Part shown: positions 22,335 to 35,259 of the stretch, piece after piece
Position numbering within the stretch: the first letter of the stretch is position 1
Layout: each line of letters starts with the position of its first letter
Source: Ampelocalamus luodianensis
Taxonomy: Eukaryota; Streptophyta; Magnoliopsida; Poales; Poaceae
Direction of reading: 5' to 3'
DNA: 64,000 nucleotides
Assembly: GCA_036346255.1 (NCBI GenBank)
Contig: CM070628.1
Location: forward strand, 1,875,840 to 1,939,839
Notes under the pieces: generated by a model
Databases searched by the model: none
What the model was told of the DNA's origin: nothing
Seen by the model: only the letters and a program-made list of their open reading frames with translations
Made by a program: the position numbers and the translations under genes

Positions 22335-23412
22335 CCCTGTTCCACACAGTAGATCGAGCCATTCCATAATGGTCTCCCATCCCCCCCGCCATATTTTTCC
22401 TTTCTACAGAAGGCACGTATGCATACATGGTCCGGATGCTTGTGTCGATGTGTATCGTAGTAGTAGCAAGGTTGACAGAAGCAGTTAGCCGAACCATCAT
22501 GCCATGCAACCACATGTAATATCCGTATGGAGTTGTAATGTATTTTTTTTCATACATTCTAACTCATATGAAATCATGAAACCCTAATTTCCAAAACTTA
22601 AAGTCCAAACTTTTGAAACATAAATCCTTAATTTTCGAGACAATTTCATAACACATATAAAATTATCGAAACATTACACAATCAATTCCACAGCGTGAGG
22701 AGTCTTCAAACAAAATTCATAATTTTTGGAGCTCGTTTTCTATATTTATAAATTCATACAAACAGTACACTTATATGAAATTGCGAGAAAAATTCAGAAC
22801 GAATAAAATTATAACAAATTACACAAGCAAGTACATTGTGTCGGGGGCTCCACATAAAATTTCATAATTTGTTGAACGTATTTGCTATATTTTAAAATTC
22901 ATACAAACCGCGTTGAAACCCTAATTTTGGGAACGCTGAAACCTAAACTGGGAGGAGAGAGAAACGAACAACCACCGCACGGTGGTTGTGCGGCAGGGCC
23001 CCCACCGCACGGTGGCCGTGCGGCAGGAGGGCAGGTGGAGCCCGGGGAGAGCCTGCCGCACAGTAGTCGTGCAGCAAGGGGTCATTTTTGCAAATAAAAT
23101 CCGGCAATGAGCCTGAAGCACGGTAGCCGTGCGGCGGAGGGTCATTTTTGCAAATAAAATCTGGCAACGACCACTTGTAAATACGAGGCGAAAAGCGCCA
23201 ATACGGCCAAAAATTCCTATTTTGATGGTGTACACCCGCCATGTACACTCGATGTTGGCTCGCTGAGATGAAGCGGCCACCCGGTTAATTACAACCTTCT
23301 CTCATCACGAACAGTAACTTCACTCCAGAGTTACGTGCCTGTACGTCTAGCTTGTAACCGCAAATAGTTAAACACCACCATATTCTACGCAAGATTCGTA
23401 AACTACATTGTA

Positions 23413-23643
23413 CTCCATCCGTTCTTTTTTACTTGACGTTTTTATTTTTTATGGTCTTGGAGATGCGGCTTTAATCATTACTTTTTATAACTTTACATTA
23501 TAATACTATGAAAGTATTTTTAACGATAAATCTAATAATATATTTTTCATACAACCAATCTAGATAATTTTAAATTTCTTAACAGGTAAAAACTTTTTTT
23601 TGACGACATGAATTATAAGAAGTCAGGTAAAAAAGAAGGGAGG
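23413..23643. mobile_element. Stowaway-like MITE
   Basis: The 231-bp, AT-rich element begins ctccatccgttcttttttac and ends with the complement of cctcccttcttttttacctg. A TA target duplication lies on each side (23411-23412 and 23644-23645). This is the standard Stowaway (Tc1/mariner) form. Confidence 0.85.
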
Positions 23644-23649
23644 TATCTA

Positions 23650-26400
23650 GATGCTAGTTACTAGGTTGCCTAGAGTCCTGGACCTAGGCCGCTGGACCAA
23701 GAGAAAATTGCATCTCGGTCGACGAAGACGTCAAGCGATGAAAGGAGCCTGATTAGCCAGGACAGTCGGACAGGTGGATGGGTCAGATTGGGTGGGGGCA
23801 CGGCGCCGTACACCTTGTCTAGTTTAGTTATTTTGTTCATTTAATATCTTTTTTTGAAACGCGATAGCAAAATTAGTTTTTTCACCGTCTACATCTGAAA
23901 TAACAAAAATAACATTTCTATCGTGCAAAATCATAACGGAAGCTGACGTGTCGTGCAAAATCACCACGAAAACTAACGTGCCGCGCAAAATCCCCCAAAC
24001 TACGGCAAGCCAACTATCATACACTCAGACTGCGGCACGATGGCTTGCCAACGCGGCAAGAAACGTGGCATCCATCCTGCCATGTACTGTGTGTGCGCAG
24101 GTCGCCTGTCGCGATCTAGGTACGTGATACTTTTGCTTCCGCGGAGATTTCGCGTGCCGAGGACTCGCCAAGCTACTCTCGCCGCGTTGGTTGCGCTGGT
24201 TTTGTCGCGCCGGTGCCGAGCCGCGCGCGCCGTCGAGGCCCGGGCGGGGAGGGCGTAACCCGGGGCAGCACGATGCGGCCCGGGGCGCCCGCACGATGCA
24301 CAGTTGACAGATGCGACCACGCGCGAGCGACGTTTTCGCGAGATTCCGTGGGGGCTACGCCTGCGCGAGAGATCGCACTCGGTCGCCGGGTCATGTTTCT
24401 TCTCCCGTCTCTTTCTTTCGCAGCCGGTCGTGTTGATTGCCTACCTCCTCCTATAGTACTTAGTCCCAGTTGCCATCCTTACTTAGATCACATACACTTG
24501 TGTGCATATTGAAATCGAGCGAGGAAAATTACCCCTCTCTCTCTCGCTGCAGTTTTTCCGTGTGCTTCTTCACTACTCACATTGCTCGATCCATCTAGCA
24601 CTACTGCTGTGTGGAGTGTAGAGGATTGGTGCTACACCGGCCGGTAGCTCTTTTCCCTGAAAACAACGTGCTTCAGGGAAGATTTTTATGGTCCTGGTAC
24701 ATTATTTTCGTGGTTTCAACCAAAGCTTTCAATCTAGAATAAGGGAAAGGAATGGGAAACGGATGAAGCGGGAGGAAACTGCTGCTTTCGTATTTCCTTT
24801 TCCATTCCTTTATTTTTTTGCTTTCTGATGAATGGTCGAATCGCTTGGAGAAAATACTGAGAGTTGCGCCATCTTCTAGAATAAATTAAGGGGTTTGTCT
24901 ATCCATCATTCACGAAAATTACCACAAAACCAGTCACTTTTTCAACGCACGATCTCAATCTAATAGTCCAAATCCTTCCCCCTATTTCTATACAAACCAA
25001 ACCCTAACCCAACATTATTCCACATCCCCTCCACACGCCACCCCCATCCCCTCCGCCTGTCACCGTCCCCAGTGACGATGAGGTTCGCCGGCCCCACCCT
25101 AGCCACCGGTCCACCACTACTGCCTCCTCTTCCTCCACTAGCACCGCCTGCCTCCTACGTCGCCGCTTCCACTTCATCTTCCTCCGCTAGCGCCGCCTCC
25201 CTCCCCCGTCGCCGCCTTCTTTCCCGTCTCTGGTGGCTACCGTCGCCAGAGACGCTATCGCCACCTCTGCCTCCTAATTTCTAGTCGCTTCCCGTCGCCC
25301 CGCTGACCTTCACCGCCCACTACCCTCTCCGACCCGCGGTCGGTAGCGTCACGCCGCCTGCCGCCCTGTTGTTGCCCACCATCGTGCCTTCGTCGCCTCT
25401 CCCTCGCTCTATAGCTGGTCCCCGGTGAACCCTAGCCCTAATCCGGCGAAACCCCGCCCTAATTCGCTGCCGCCACCACCCGAGAAGACGATGTCGTCGA
25501 CCGGAGCACGAATCTCTAAGCAAAATGGTAAGGTCATAAATTTGACTGTTTCCAAAAAAAACATGTGACGGTTTTTTACCAATTCCGTAAATTAAAAGGC
25601 TATGTTAGGACTCAGTACCTGGACTGGACTATATTTGGGTGCGCCATAAAAATAACTCCAAACCTGGAACAGAAAAACCGCAGCCAATTAATTACACAGT
25701 TGGTAGTCTGTAGTTTGCTAACATCATAATCCACGAGGTTGAAAAATAGGAGATGATGGCCTTTTTTCCATATAAACCCCTTTCGTCAGCGCCAACAGAT
25801 CACCCCGAGGAGGCGAGGATGTCCTAGGCATCGTGCCGTTTGAACTCTGAAGTGACGTACTGATGCTCAGCTCATCCTCGTGATTCACATGCAAATTCAC
25901 CCCCAGCGAATAACAATGCCTGGATCATCAGCTAGTACAGCAGTAACACAGCACTCCTGCCATATAGCAGCGGTTTGACCTCATTTTGACCGTCTTTGGC
26001 GCGACTGCTATTCAAGCATCACGTACTACAGCCGCAGTTTGCGCTGCCGATCCAGATCGGACGCAGCAGGCTCTTAACTACTTGCAGTTTGCGGCAATTC
26101 CCGACCGTCGGATAAAAAACGAACGTTCCATATGTCATCTTGCTGCCGTATCCGGTTAGCTGTAGCATCCGGATTTCTGCATTGTCCGGTTTGCTATGCA
26201 GTACCGGGTTTTCTAGAGGATCGGTCAGCTACGTTGCATCATCGCATGGGGACAGATCTGGCCTTCCCTTGCTAATCCAAGGGCTATGGAGCTACTACTC
26301 GATATTGTAGCAACGTGCAGTTGCTCCTCAACAGCAGTAGAGATCTGCGCTGCGCTGCGCTGCAGGTACATAACCACGGGCCATCCCAGCAAGCACCAGT
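23650..26400. other. Unassigned intergenic sequence
   Basis: No gene was recognised. Three spaced copies of cg(t)gcaaaatc occur at 23920-23990. The GC-rich block 24170-24400 and the proline- and serine-rich block 25070-25500 give overlapping frames without domains. Confidence 0.35.
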
Positions 26401-26404
26401 GTTA

Positions 26405-26946
26405 AGGCCCGGCTGGGACGGTTTTGGTTTTAGCTTTTTGTTAGGAAAAACCATAAATCATTTCAAACGGATGGCTTTTAGTAGCTGTTTTAAGAAAAAT
26501 CAAAAGCTGCATTCAACATAGGGAATCCGGAAATGAGAAGCAGATCTAGGGCAGCTTCCCATAGCTTTGAGGGCTTTTGTGAGGTTGGGTTACAAATTTA
26601 CCCTTGAAACTTGGGTAGAATTACCCGCCTCATACCAAATATATAAAGTCATTTTTCCCCTTCTCCCAACCCATTCCAATCATTCCCACTCGGCTCCTCT
26701 CCAGTCTCCACATGTCGCCGCCCCAGCTTCCCTCCTCCTCCCGTGCCACCACCATCGTTAATTGTCATCAATTATTGTTAATTATCATTATTTGCCTCAG
26801 GAGAGCTTTAGTCAGACTGCCAAACTCCAAATGTCTCTATATTAGCCGTCCAACCATTCAGCTTAGCCGAAAGCTGCTTTTCAGAAAAACTTCAACTCTT
26901 CAGCCTAGCCGAAAGATGCCTTTCAGAGCCATGACAAACACGGCGT
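26405..26946. repeat. Transposon-like element, short member of a pair
   Basis: Starts near ggcccggctgggacggttttgg and ends near gccatgacaaacacggcg. Its last 200 bp (taattgtcatcaattattg, tgcctcaggagagcttta, agccgaaagctgcttttcagaaaa) match the end of the element at 26960-28190. Both carry gctttt/aagccg-rich left ends. hAT affiliation is suspected from the ends, but no target duplication was found. Confidence 0.4.
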
Positions 26947-26959
26947 AAGAATCGTGCAG

Positions 26960-28190
26960 GAACAGAACATGAGGCTATGCCCGATGGGCATGTGTTTGGA
27001 ATGGTTTCGGCTTTTCGCTCGGAAAAGACAGAAGCCGTTCCAAGTGCCTTGTTTTTCTCCCCCGTTTTCCCCGAAGCCAGAAGCTGCTATAACGGCCAAA
27101 AGCCGCCCACGGGGAGCTTCCTGCAACCCCATTCCAACTTTGCCCCTAAAGTTGAGAGAAAAATACCAACTTTTGCCACGGAACAAAACCCCTCCCACCT
27201 CCTCCCACACCCGAACCCTAGCCCTTGCACAGTCCTAGCCCCCAGCCCGCCCATGTCCTCCCTCTTGCCCCGCTCCTTCTCCTCCGCCTCTCTCCTGTGC
27301 CGCCGCCCTACCCCACCCTTGTCATCCTCCCGGCGCGCGGCACCCTCCCCTCCTCCTCCCCCCTCGAGCGGCGCCCCCCGCCCCCTCCTCCTCTCCTAAG
27401 CCGCCACCATCCCCTTCTCCTCCTCCAAGCCATGCCGCCTACGCCATCCTTGCCCTACCGCCTGCCCACCCACCCCCGACTGGATTTGGGCGCTACCTCC
27501 CCCCTCTGACTGGGCCCGCACGTCAACCGCCTCCTCCAGGTGCTGCCGCACCGAGCCGTCGCCGCCATCCTCCTCCTCCCCCCGGCTACCCCCCCCCCCG
27601 CGCTGCCGCCTCAATCGTCATTCTCCTCCCCCGAGGTGCTGTCGATATCCTCACTCCCCCCGCGTCGTCGTCACCGCCGAGCCGCTGTTCCTATCCCTTT
27701 TAATTTCTTTTTGTTTTCTGTTGTAAATTAATTAATTACATAATAATTGTTTATTGCGATTATTTATGTAATAATTATTTATTGTAATAATTATTGTTAA
27801 TTACGGTTTATTGCGTTAATTGCAGTCTATTGCGGTATATTGTGTTAATTGCCATCAAATACGATCAATTGTGTTAATTATGGTAGTCGTTGTTAATTGT
27901 AGTCAATTGTGGTAATTGCGGTGGTTGTCGTTAATTGTAGTCAATCGTGTTAGTTGTCGTTAGGTATCGTTAATTGTCATTAATTACTGTTAAATGACAT
28001 CAAACAAGTCATTACTTGCCTCAGGGCATTTCAGACATTACTCATCTCAGAAGCTTTAACCAGCCTATCTAAAAGCCAGACAACAAAACACCAAACCTCT
28101 TCAGCTAAGTCGTTCAGTCTTTAAGACCTGTAGCCCAGCCGGAAACTACTTTTCAGAAAATGTACAGCCGTGCCAAAGTGCCCTTAGCTT
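26960..28190. repeat. Transposon-like element, long member of a pair
   Basis: Begins near gatgggcatgtgtttggaat and ends near cagccgtgccaaagtgcccttag. It shares its 3' portion with 26405-26946. The middle (27240-27700) is C-rich and proline-coding in several frames, and is possibly captured exon sequence. No recognisable domain. Confidence 0.4.
27728..28015. repeat. Degenerate ttaattg tandem repeat
   Basis: Many imperfect copies of gttaattgtagtcaattgtg-like units fill this segment. It lies inside the longer element of the pair and has the same character as the array at 20900-21475. Confidence 0.65.
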
Positions 28191-28199
28191 TTTATTCAG

Positions 28200-31100
28200 T
28201 ATAGAGGTGTGTAGTGTCTGGACCGGATCACAGGAATCTTTAGCTCTGAAGGAAAAAAAGAAGAAGAGAGAAACAAACAGTTAAACAGTTAGTAGTAGTG
28301 CCGCCTTGATGCGACCAATCGCTTGCTATCTACCTGCTCAAATCTCTTCACTCCCCGTGAATTGGCTGATACACGAGTACGTCGAATAGATTCGTTTGTC
28401 TGCTTCACCCGGCCCGGCAACGACTGGATCGATGGAGGATGCATCGCACCAGGCATATGTGCCCAGGAACAACCCACACCACATCCTTCCAGTGCTGCAA
28501 TAGTTCTTGACTCCTTCTGGGTGTTCAGTATTGTACCGAAACTTTTCTGGATTTCTTAAGTCGCAGCGGAAAGTTAATTTAGTTGATGTCTGATCGAATC
28601 AAGAAGAAAAGCACCATCACTACGTAAGAATGGATACTAAAAGTTACGTTTGGTAGTTTTGCCATCTTCAGAGCAGGGAGTAACATTTCCACGAAGGTTA
28701 CTTGAAAAATGAAAAGGTTAGCACATGTCCACTAACAAGGACCTAAATTTGGTCGCGGCAGCGTGCCTGAACAAATCCAAAAGGGACGCACCAAATCTGC
28801 TATGTGTTTGCTGATGATAGGCTTACATTAAAACAAATGTCTAATATTATGGACCTTGTTATATGTTATTGTCACAATGCACATTCTCTATTTAATACCC
28901 GGTTGCTGTCTCAGGAAATATTTCTAGAAAGACTCTAAAATTAACAACTAGCAAGCACCAGTTACTCTCCTGGACTCCTAGTGGAGGTGGAGGTGGAGGT
29001 ATTGGTTCAAGGCTTGAATTTGTTTCATCTTTTGGCATTATAGAATCAGAAAAAGGGCGTCCTGCTACCTACTTGATAATTGATACCTAATTCCATCCCT
29101 CTCTTTTCCTCCGGATATACCGAATTTGCTATCTCCATGTCGCCTCTGAAAATTTGTAAAAGGCCTGACTGAGGATAGGTGTGTGATTGATCTACTTTGT
29201 CCTATATGTTTCTTTAATCCCTGAATGGTGCTGCCTCTTCAGCTCACGTTTTTCACTTCAGGAGCTCAGGATCAACTTAGATGCTGAATGCCTTCAAATC
29301 CGTCCTACGTTTGCCAAAGCCTGTCATGTCAGAGTGGAGACACGCAAGACAGACACAGTGGAGACATCTCTTGCTACCAAGATAAGAGGAGACTTTTTTT
29401 TTTAATAAAAAATACATTTTTTTTAAAAAAATCACAGAAAATAAATAGTCAAAATTTTTTAATCCTTATCACCCATGTCGCCAATTCTTCCGTGTCATAT
29501 ACTCTATTTAGACAAGAGCAATTTAGGAATTCAGCTCTCTATTGCCAATTGAATTGGCGACGAAGAACTGAATTGCCGACATATTCGTCAATTGTCTAGT
29601 TTTGTAATTTTCTTCTTCGACTATTTATTTTTGTAATTTTTGTAATATATATATATATATATTTTTAAAAAAATCCGATAAGAGGACCAGCACGCGTAAG
29701 TTCTCCGATGGACTAAACGCGTAAGTTGGTGTGGTGCGTCAGTGTAAGCACTGAGGCATCCAAGATTGTACCACTGTGACAACAGCCTCGTACGCCCACT
29801 GCGAATTTCTTGCGCAACGCGAGGCACGGTTATACTTCTAAGCGCGCGTACGGCGTACGTGCAAATGCCCGTGATGGAGTCGACAATCACATGCAGACGC
29901 AGACGCAGACGCGCGCGGTGCACGAAGCTAATTAGAGGCCGAGGTTGCGTTGCGCCGAGCCATCAGCCAGCCAGCCAGCCATGCGTTCCACGCCTCCCGT
30001 GCGTGCGCGCGCGCGCCACGCAAGGTGAGGCGACGCTGACGCCGAGATCACGCGCGTTCGTGGCTGCGCTGCATCCGGGTGGCCGGCCCCACGCGAAGCG
30101 AGTGACGGGGATAAATGGACGGTCACAGTTGGGCCCAAGCTTGCATGCAATTGAGGAGCAGCCCACCCTGATACCGGTGCGGACGAGAGATTCACGTTGT
30201 CTATCTCGTCCATCCGCGCGAGGCCCACCGTGCGGGCCGAACTTTCGATAAGACGTGCTACGTAGCAACGCAAATCGCCCGTCGTACCGGCGAGGACTTG
30301 ATCCTTTCGAATCGAAGAAATTTTATTTTAAATTCTAAATTAATTCGAATGAATTGGGTCGGATCATAATGTATCCAAACAAGACCTAAAGGGGAATGCA
30401 GGAATGGAAAATAGAGAGATGGAGAAAAACATAGGAAAGATATACGAGATATTGGAACGTAGTGGCAAACCTAGAATTGGAAAATACTGGAAAAAATATA
30501 GGAATTAGGGCTTGGGACGCAGGAGTAGGAAGAACCAGGATTTTTAAAGGAAAATGCATCACACATTTTGCAGCGAACAAGTCGTCTGAGTGTGGACTAC
30601 AAGATTGTTTGGTTGATATCCACACTTTTGTCAGTATTAGTGTGGTAAAGTGTGATGTGCACATTTGGTGGCAAACAAATCGTTTGCCCCACAACTATGG
30701 TAAATTATCATAAAAAAACTAATTGCATACTTAAAGTCCATGACAAACAAGAAAAAAAAACCATTTATTCAAGAGAGACGGAGTTTATTGCAGCGGGATT
30801 CTTGTTTTCTCTCTGCACACATGATAAAATTTAGAATTAATTTAATAACGATATACTCAAATCATCTATCTATAGTTTACAAACTTTATGAAAGGAAAAC
30901 AGACAAGAAAATCTCCACAAGAAATCATGGGTCTAATTCTAGTTTCCCCTAATTTTCTAACCTCAAATTCGAAAAAATTAAAAATTAAAATATGTTGTAA
31001 ATGTTACATACTCTATATTGGGTCCAAATCCAAGCCAAATCAAACCAAAGAATCACGATAAAAGGAAGACGTGTGTACAAATGCACACGGCACTATACAC

Positions 31101-31490
31101 GCGCTCATTCGTGAGCAAACCTCTTGAGCACAAGCTTATAAATACAAAGGCTCAGGACAAACCCACAACCTTACAAGGTGCCTACTGAGGTATATACACG
31201 TGCGATTAACATCAGTATTTAGATTATAATGAGTGAAGTCGGACGTCCACAGTTCGTTAACTCTGCCAACTGACCAAGAAATGATTCCCAGAAGTCTCCC
31301 TCGAACACACATTAACGTATAGTAGCCGGTGAATAATATAATGCCACGGGACCCATGGACAATAATCCTAAAAAAACAGATCTTATGCGCGTGAGTTTAA
31401 AAACATGACACGTGGCTTTAAAAATTCATTCCATTAACTTCTAATTAGCTCACCCATAAACTTCAAGATTAACGTTGCTAAACGTAGCAT
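28200..31490. other. Unassigned intergenic sequence
   Basis: No gene was recognised. It holds a short (ggtgga)n run at 28983-29000 and a (ta)n run at 29646-29661 bordered by T and A runs. The GC-rich block 29900-30270 has overlapping frames on both strands without domains. Confidence 0.4.
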
Positions 31491-31491
31491 A

Positions 31492-31565
31492 GTCGACGTC
31501 AGGCCGCGACGACGAGGCGAGGAGCGAGTGGAGATGAGCTCGTCGACGTCAGGCCGCGACGACGA
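31492..31565. repeat. 24-base direct duplication at the RAD1 5' end
   Basis: The word gtcgacgtcaggccgcgacg plus four more bases occurs at 31492-31515 and again at 31542-31565, within codons 3-11 of the RAD1 frame. The first copy lies in the presumed leader. Confidence 0.8.
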
Positions 31566-33382
31566 CGCGCCGGACCTCGTAGGCCAGCTGGATGGTCGAC
31601 GCCCTCTCCTCCGTCCGCTGGAAGCGCCACCAGGTCAGCTAGCCCTTGCGTCCCTTATACATGCCGGAAGCGTACGCTATGTCCAAGAACCATCCTGTCC
31701 TGGTCCGATGTTAAAGTCCTTTTTCTCGTGGGGAAGGACACGGTGCTTGAGCTGTCGGAGCACGGCATCGTGCTTATCGTGGAGGAGAGCGGCTGTCTCC
31801 AGGCCAAGCTCTACCTCAAGCGCGAGGTGAGTGCGCTGCCTGCCCGTCAGGTGTTTGCGTTTATGCCTCGCCGCACTTGGACGTTGAATTCTGCGGGTAT
31901 TGGGTGTCCAGCTGTTTGCGGAGTACGAGTACGCGGCGGAGGGGCGGTCGCGGTTCGGACTGAGCCTGGGGCTCCTCGTCCATTGCCTCAACATGTTCTC
32001 GTCCCCAGGGCACGCCTCCGCCGTCGAGATCTGGTACCCGGGCCCCGACATGCAGCTTCTCCTCAAGTATGGCACGTGATAGTATCATCATCCTTTTTAG
32101 TTACATTTGAATTGCTATCCTCTTATAATTGATCATGTAACTCATCAGACATTTGCAAAACTCTGGTGGATAATTAGCTAGTTGTTCATCCTTTTGTAGT
32201 TGCATTCATGAATTACAATCCTTTTAAAGTTGATCTCATAATTCATTAGACATTTGGGTAACTGTAGCGGATAAATGGCTAGTTGTTCATACTTGGGATG
32301 GAATACACAACTAGATCGGCTTATGTATTGTTATAACTTACCTGTGTATAGGTTTGTTATTCGTGTGAAATTCATGTTCAGATGAACTGGAAACCTATGG
32401 GTGACTACATTTTAATGATTTTATGATGAGATTATCGAATCATACTTTACATTATATTACCATCTCAGCCTTGGTAAAAATTCAAACTCTTGCATTCAGC
32501 TCAAGATTCTAAATTGGCTGTGGAGATCGATGTAGCTTAAGTAATGTAACAAAGGAAAATATGCCAATGCCAGGAGATATTTGTGGGATTTTGCTCATAC
32601 AAGGTATTCTGGTAATGCCAACCCCAGATGCATGTATGTATGCAGAAATCAGAACCAGAATTCCAGATACAATCTCCTGGGATTACCATTTTGAGCATGC
32701 TGGGAATACTCCAGTCACTTTTACTGTTAAGGTACTTCCAATACTTTCTCTGTTTCTTTGGTGGCAGTATGCGTCAATAGAAGTTTCAACTTTTAGTGCC
32801 TCAGAAATACATAATTCACGTCCTGAAATTTCAGTCTGCCGTCAAGAAAGAATCAATTGCAACCAGACCCCCCATCAGTAATATTCAAAGACGAAGGGCA
32901 TGGTGACTTGCAGGTGTGTAATGAGTTGGTTTCTATTCTTCAGGTAGCTTCCAATTGTGTCCATAACCCACTGCTAGTTACCCCATTTGGCAGATTGAAT
33001 TCCCCTACTATGCAAACATTGATCTTCTAATTGTATTCCAGTGTGACCGTGAAGTATGGTACAGGTAAAACTCTTGTGCCTGGAAGCTCTGATGGTATGC
33101 TTCTTTGTGCTAACCCTACTGTTTTCTGCAAGGTATAAGTACAAGTTTCTTCTTGCGACTACCTCAAATTTCCCAAGTAATGTCATGAAGGAGAATAGTG
33201 GGAGTAAGGTGAAGATCGGGAGGGGAGGGATGCTCAAAATCCAGCACCTGGTTTCGGTTGTGAAGCCAGGTATGCAATACTTTCGTAATGTTGTTGGAGG
33301 GGTTCAACAGCCAAGCCGGATTGCTTATATAGAATTCTTTGTAAAGCCAGAAGAAGATGAGAATTCTATAAATGATGCCTAG
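31534..33382 (+). pseudogene. RAD1: RAD1 (9-1-1 checkpoint clamp subunit), frame-disrupted
   Basis: RAD1 forms the RAD9-RAD1-HUS1 clamp that loads at damaged DNA and is needed in meiosis. Exons: 31534-31633, 31737-31826, 31912-32066, one ending at 32731 (start uncertain, near 32603-32628), 32835-32913, 32994-33064 and 33133-33382. All introns with defined ends are GT-AG. Family features are SEHGIVLIVEESGCLQAK, SSPGHASAVEI, RTRIPDTISWDYHFEHAGN and the end SRIAYIEFFVKPEED. Two lesions stand out. In exon 1 the frame from the ATG at 31534 runs through DLVGQLD and then shifts before VDALSSVRWKRHQ. In the exon at 32835 about 14 residues are missing after AVKKESI, again with a shift. The exon 3/4 joint is also out of phase. 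A start at the ATG at 31592 would bypass only the first lesion. It is either a pseudogene or a misassembled gene. Confidence 0.82.
32087..32290. repeat. Tandem duplication in a RAD1 intron
   Basis: Two diverged copies of about 100 bp. Both contain catcctttt.tagtt, a tgatc.(c)at(g)taa run, cat.agacatttg, ggataa.t.gctagttgttcat. Confidence 0.65.
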
Positions 33383-34859
33383 AATTTGTGGTATAGGTTT
33401 TATGTTGTTGGGCTTGTGTCATCCATTAGGTCTTACTTTATCTTCACCAGTTGATTACTATATACTAGTTTCAGCTTTGTATATCTTTCTTGTACGGTGA
33501 CTAGTTGATATTTGTGAAACTGAAGTAAGGTCAGTATTTTTTCCCTAATCGATGACCTTTGTCGTAAATTCACATTGCCTCAAATCCTGTTTCTTAGTTA
33601 ATATTTAGAATTAAGTTGGGATATGTATCCTTTTGTTCCTTGACCTTTCAAATCAGGTCCATATTTAAGCCTTTGACTGTCAAATAGCAATAGTTAACCT
33701 TTGATTTTGAAACTTTTGCCCAAAAGACAAGAAAATATGGACCACTCAATAATTTGGAAAACGGAAGTTGGAGGACAGAATTTGAACAATTTTAGTCTTG
33801 AAATGGATCTGACCCTCCGAATTCGTGGATCAGTAAGATATTTATCCTCAGCTAATTTTGATGACTATGGTTATCATGAAATCATTAGATTTATCAATGG
33901 ATAATATGGGCCTTAACCACTGGTGATCCAGCCTTGGAAGCAAATGGTCATGTTACAACATCACATATTCCCTGAAAATAAATCTAATGTTCATAGTGCA
34001 AGCTAGTTCAGCTTGTGTCTTTGTCTCGTCATAACCTCCCATTGCTATCATCAGGCCCCCAATTAATCTAGCTTAGTACTATAAAGAACCAGGCCACTAC
34101 TGAACGGCCCATTGATCAACTGCTAGCCATTCCCAGGTGAGAGCTGTGTATCGTCTGTTCTTCTTGTTCCCTCTGTTGTTGTTGCTTGTGTTTATTTTGC
34201 ACCTCATATATTATGTGCTTGCTGAAGTTGGTAAACTTGCACATCACACTATCACAGCAACTGCTTAGTATAACAAGCACTTAATTATACAAGACGTGTG
34301 GACTAGCTATTTACTAACCATGAGACGAATGCCAACTAAGAGTTCTTTTAGCTGAAATAGAGAAGGCAAAATAGAAGTCGGCAGCATTGATTCATCACTG
34401 AACAATCTTTATCAGTAAAAGATACATGGAAAAAAAAGACTACATCCTGAAAGGACATGAGGACAGCACCAAACCTCCTTTACTTTTTTGTAGGCCACTC
34501 TCTTGATGAAAGGTAAAGAAATCTTCTCCAATTATCAACTCTTCTAATCCTTCCTAGTGACAACTCACAAGCGATCACTGTACTAGGCAAAAAGATTGTG
34601 CTAAACTAGCTAAGCCAAGAGATGATTGTTTATTGGATTATTAAAGCATTAGAGGGTGTGTTTTTGTGTTTACTTGTGAACTGGATGTGTCATCGTCCAT
34701 TGAGTGACCCAAGAGACAATTCAGAGGCCTCCAGTGAGATATATATATTCAACGATCTGTTTGATGTACCTAATGGCCTTTCTCCACCCTTGCGACTGCG
34801 AAATGGCATGTTGATGTTACAAGGTATCCACCCGTGAGGCGCATATTGGGAAAGCCCCT
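33383..34859. other. RAD1 3' flank, no further gene seen
   Basis: The first part probably includes the former RAD1 3' UTR. No other gene or clear repeat was recognised. Confidence 0.4.
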
Positions 34860-34868
34860 ATCCTGTTG

Positions 34869-35259
34869 GAACTTTTTTATATATTAATTAACTTATTTTT
34901 CAATTTATTTTTATTACTAACCTTTTGTCAATTTTATTTTCAAATCTGACCTTTTTTGACTACACCACCACATGTGGTGTGATAACACAATACTACTATG
35001 TTATAGGGCAAGTCTAGCTAAATATCACTTCTTGATTATATCACTGGTGGTGGTATGACTGTATGACTAAACAACACTGTCACGTCACTGGTGGTGGAAT
35101 TAACAGGATTTGATCACGTTATGGTGTCGGTGTGACAATGTTATTTTACCACGTCACGAGTAGTAGCGTGGCCAGGAGGGTTAAGAATTAGAAATAAAGT
35201 TAGCGAAAGGTTAGTAATGAAAATAAATTAAAAATAGATTAATTAATAAAAAAAAGTTC
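34869..35259. mobile_element. Mutator-like MITE, family 2
   Basis: The 391-bp element has imperfect inverted repeats of about 80 bp, starting gaacttttttatatattaat and ending in the complement of gaacttttttttattaatta. A 9-bp duplication is atcctgttg (34860-34868) against atcctgtgg (35260-35268), one mismatch. The interior has repeated gtggtg/caccac and gtgtgac words. It is related to 16261-16603. Confidence 0.8.

Larger units (their letters stand above)
20254..23215. mobile_element. Mutator-like element, 2.96 kb
   Basis: An exact 9-bp duplication cctattttg lies at 20245-20253 and 23216-23224. The ends pair as inverted repeats: tttttggccgtatttgcgc at the left matches the reverse complement of gcgccaatacggccaaaaa at the right, followed by gtatttacaa and the nested palindromes ccgcacggtggccgtgcgg and variants. 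No MURA transposase domain was found. The interior holds an AT-rich tandem array and a decayed coding-like stretch, so it is non-autonomous and perhaps a Pack-MULE carrying foreign sequence. Confidence 0.75.

Noticed and set aside
29646..29661. (ta)n run as a regulatory element
   Set aside because: A simple microsatellite bordered by A and T runs with no gene nearby.
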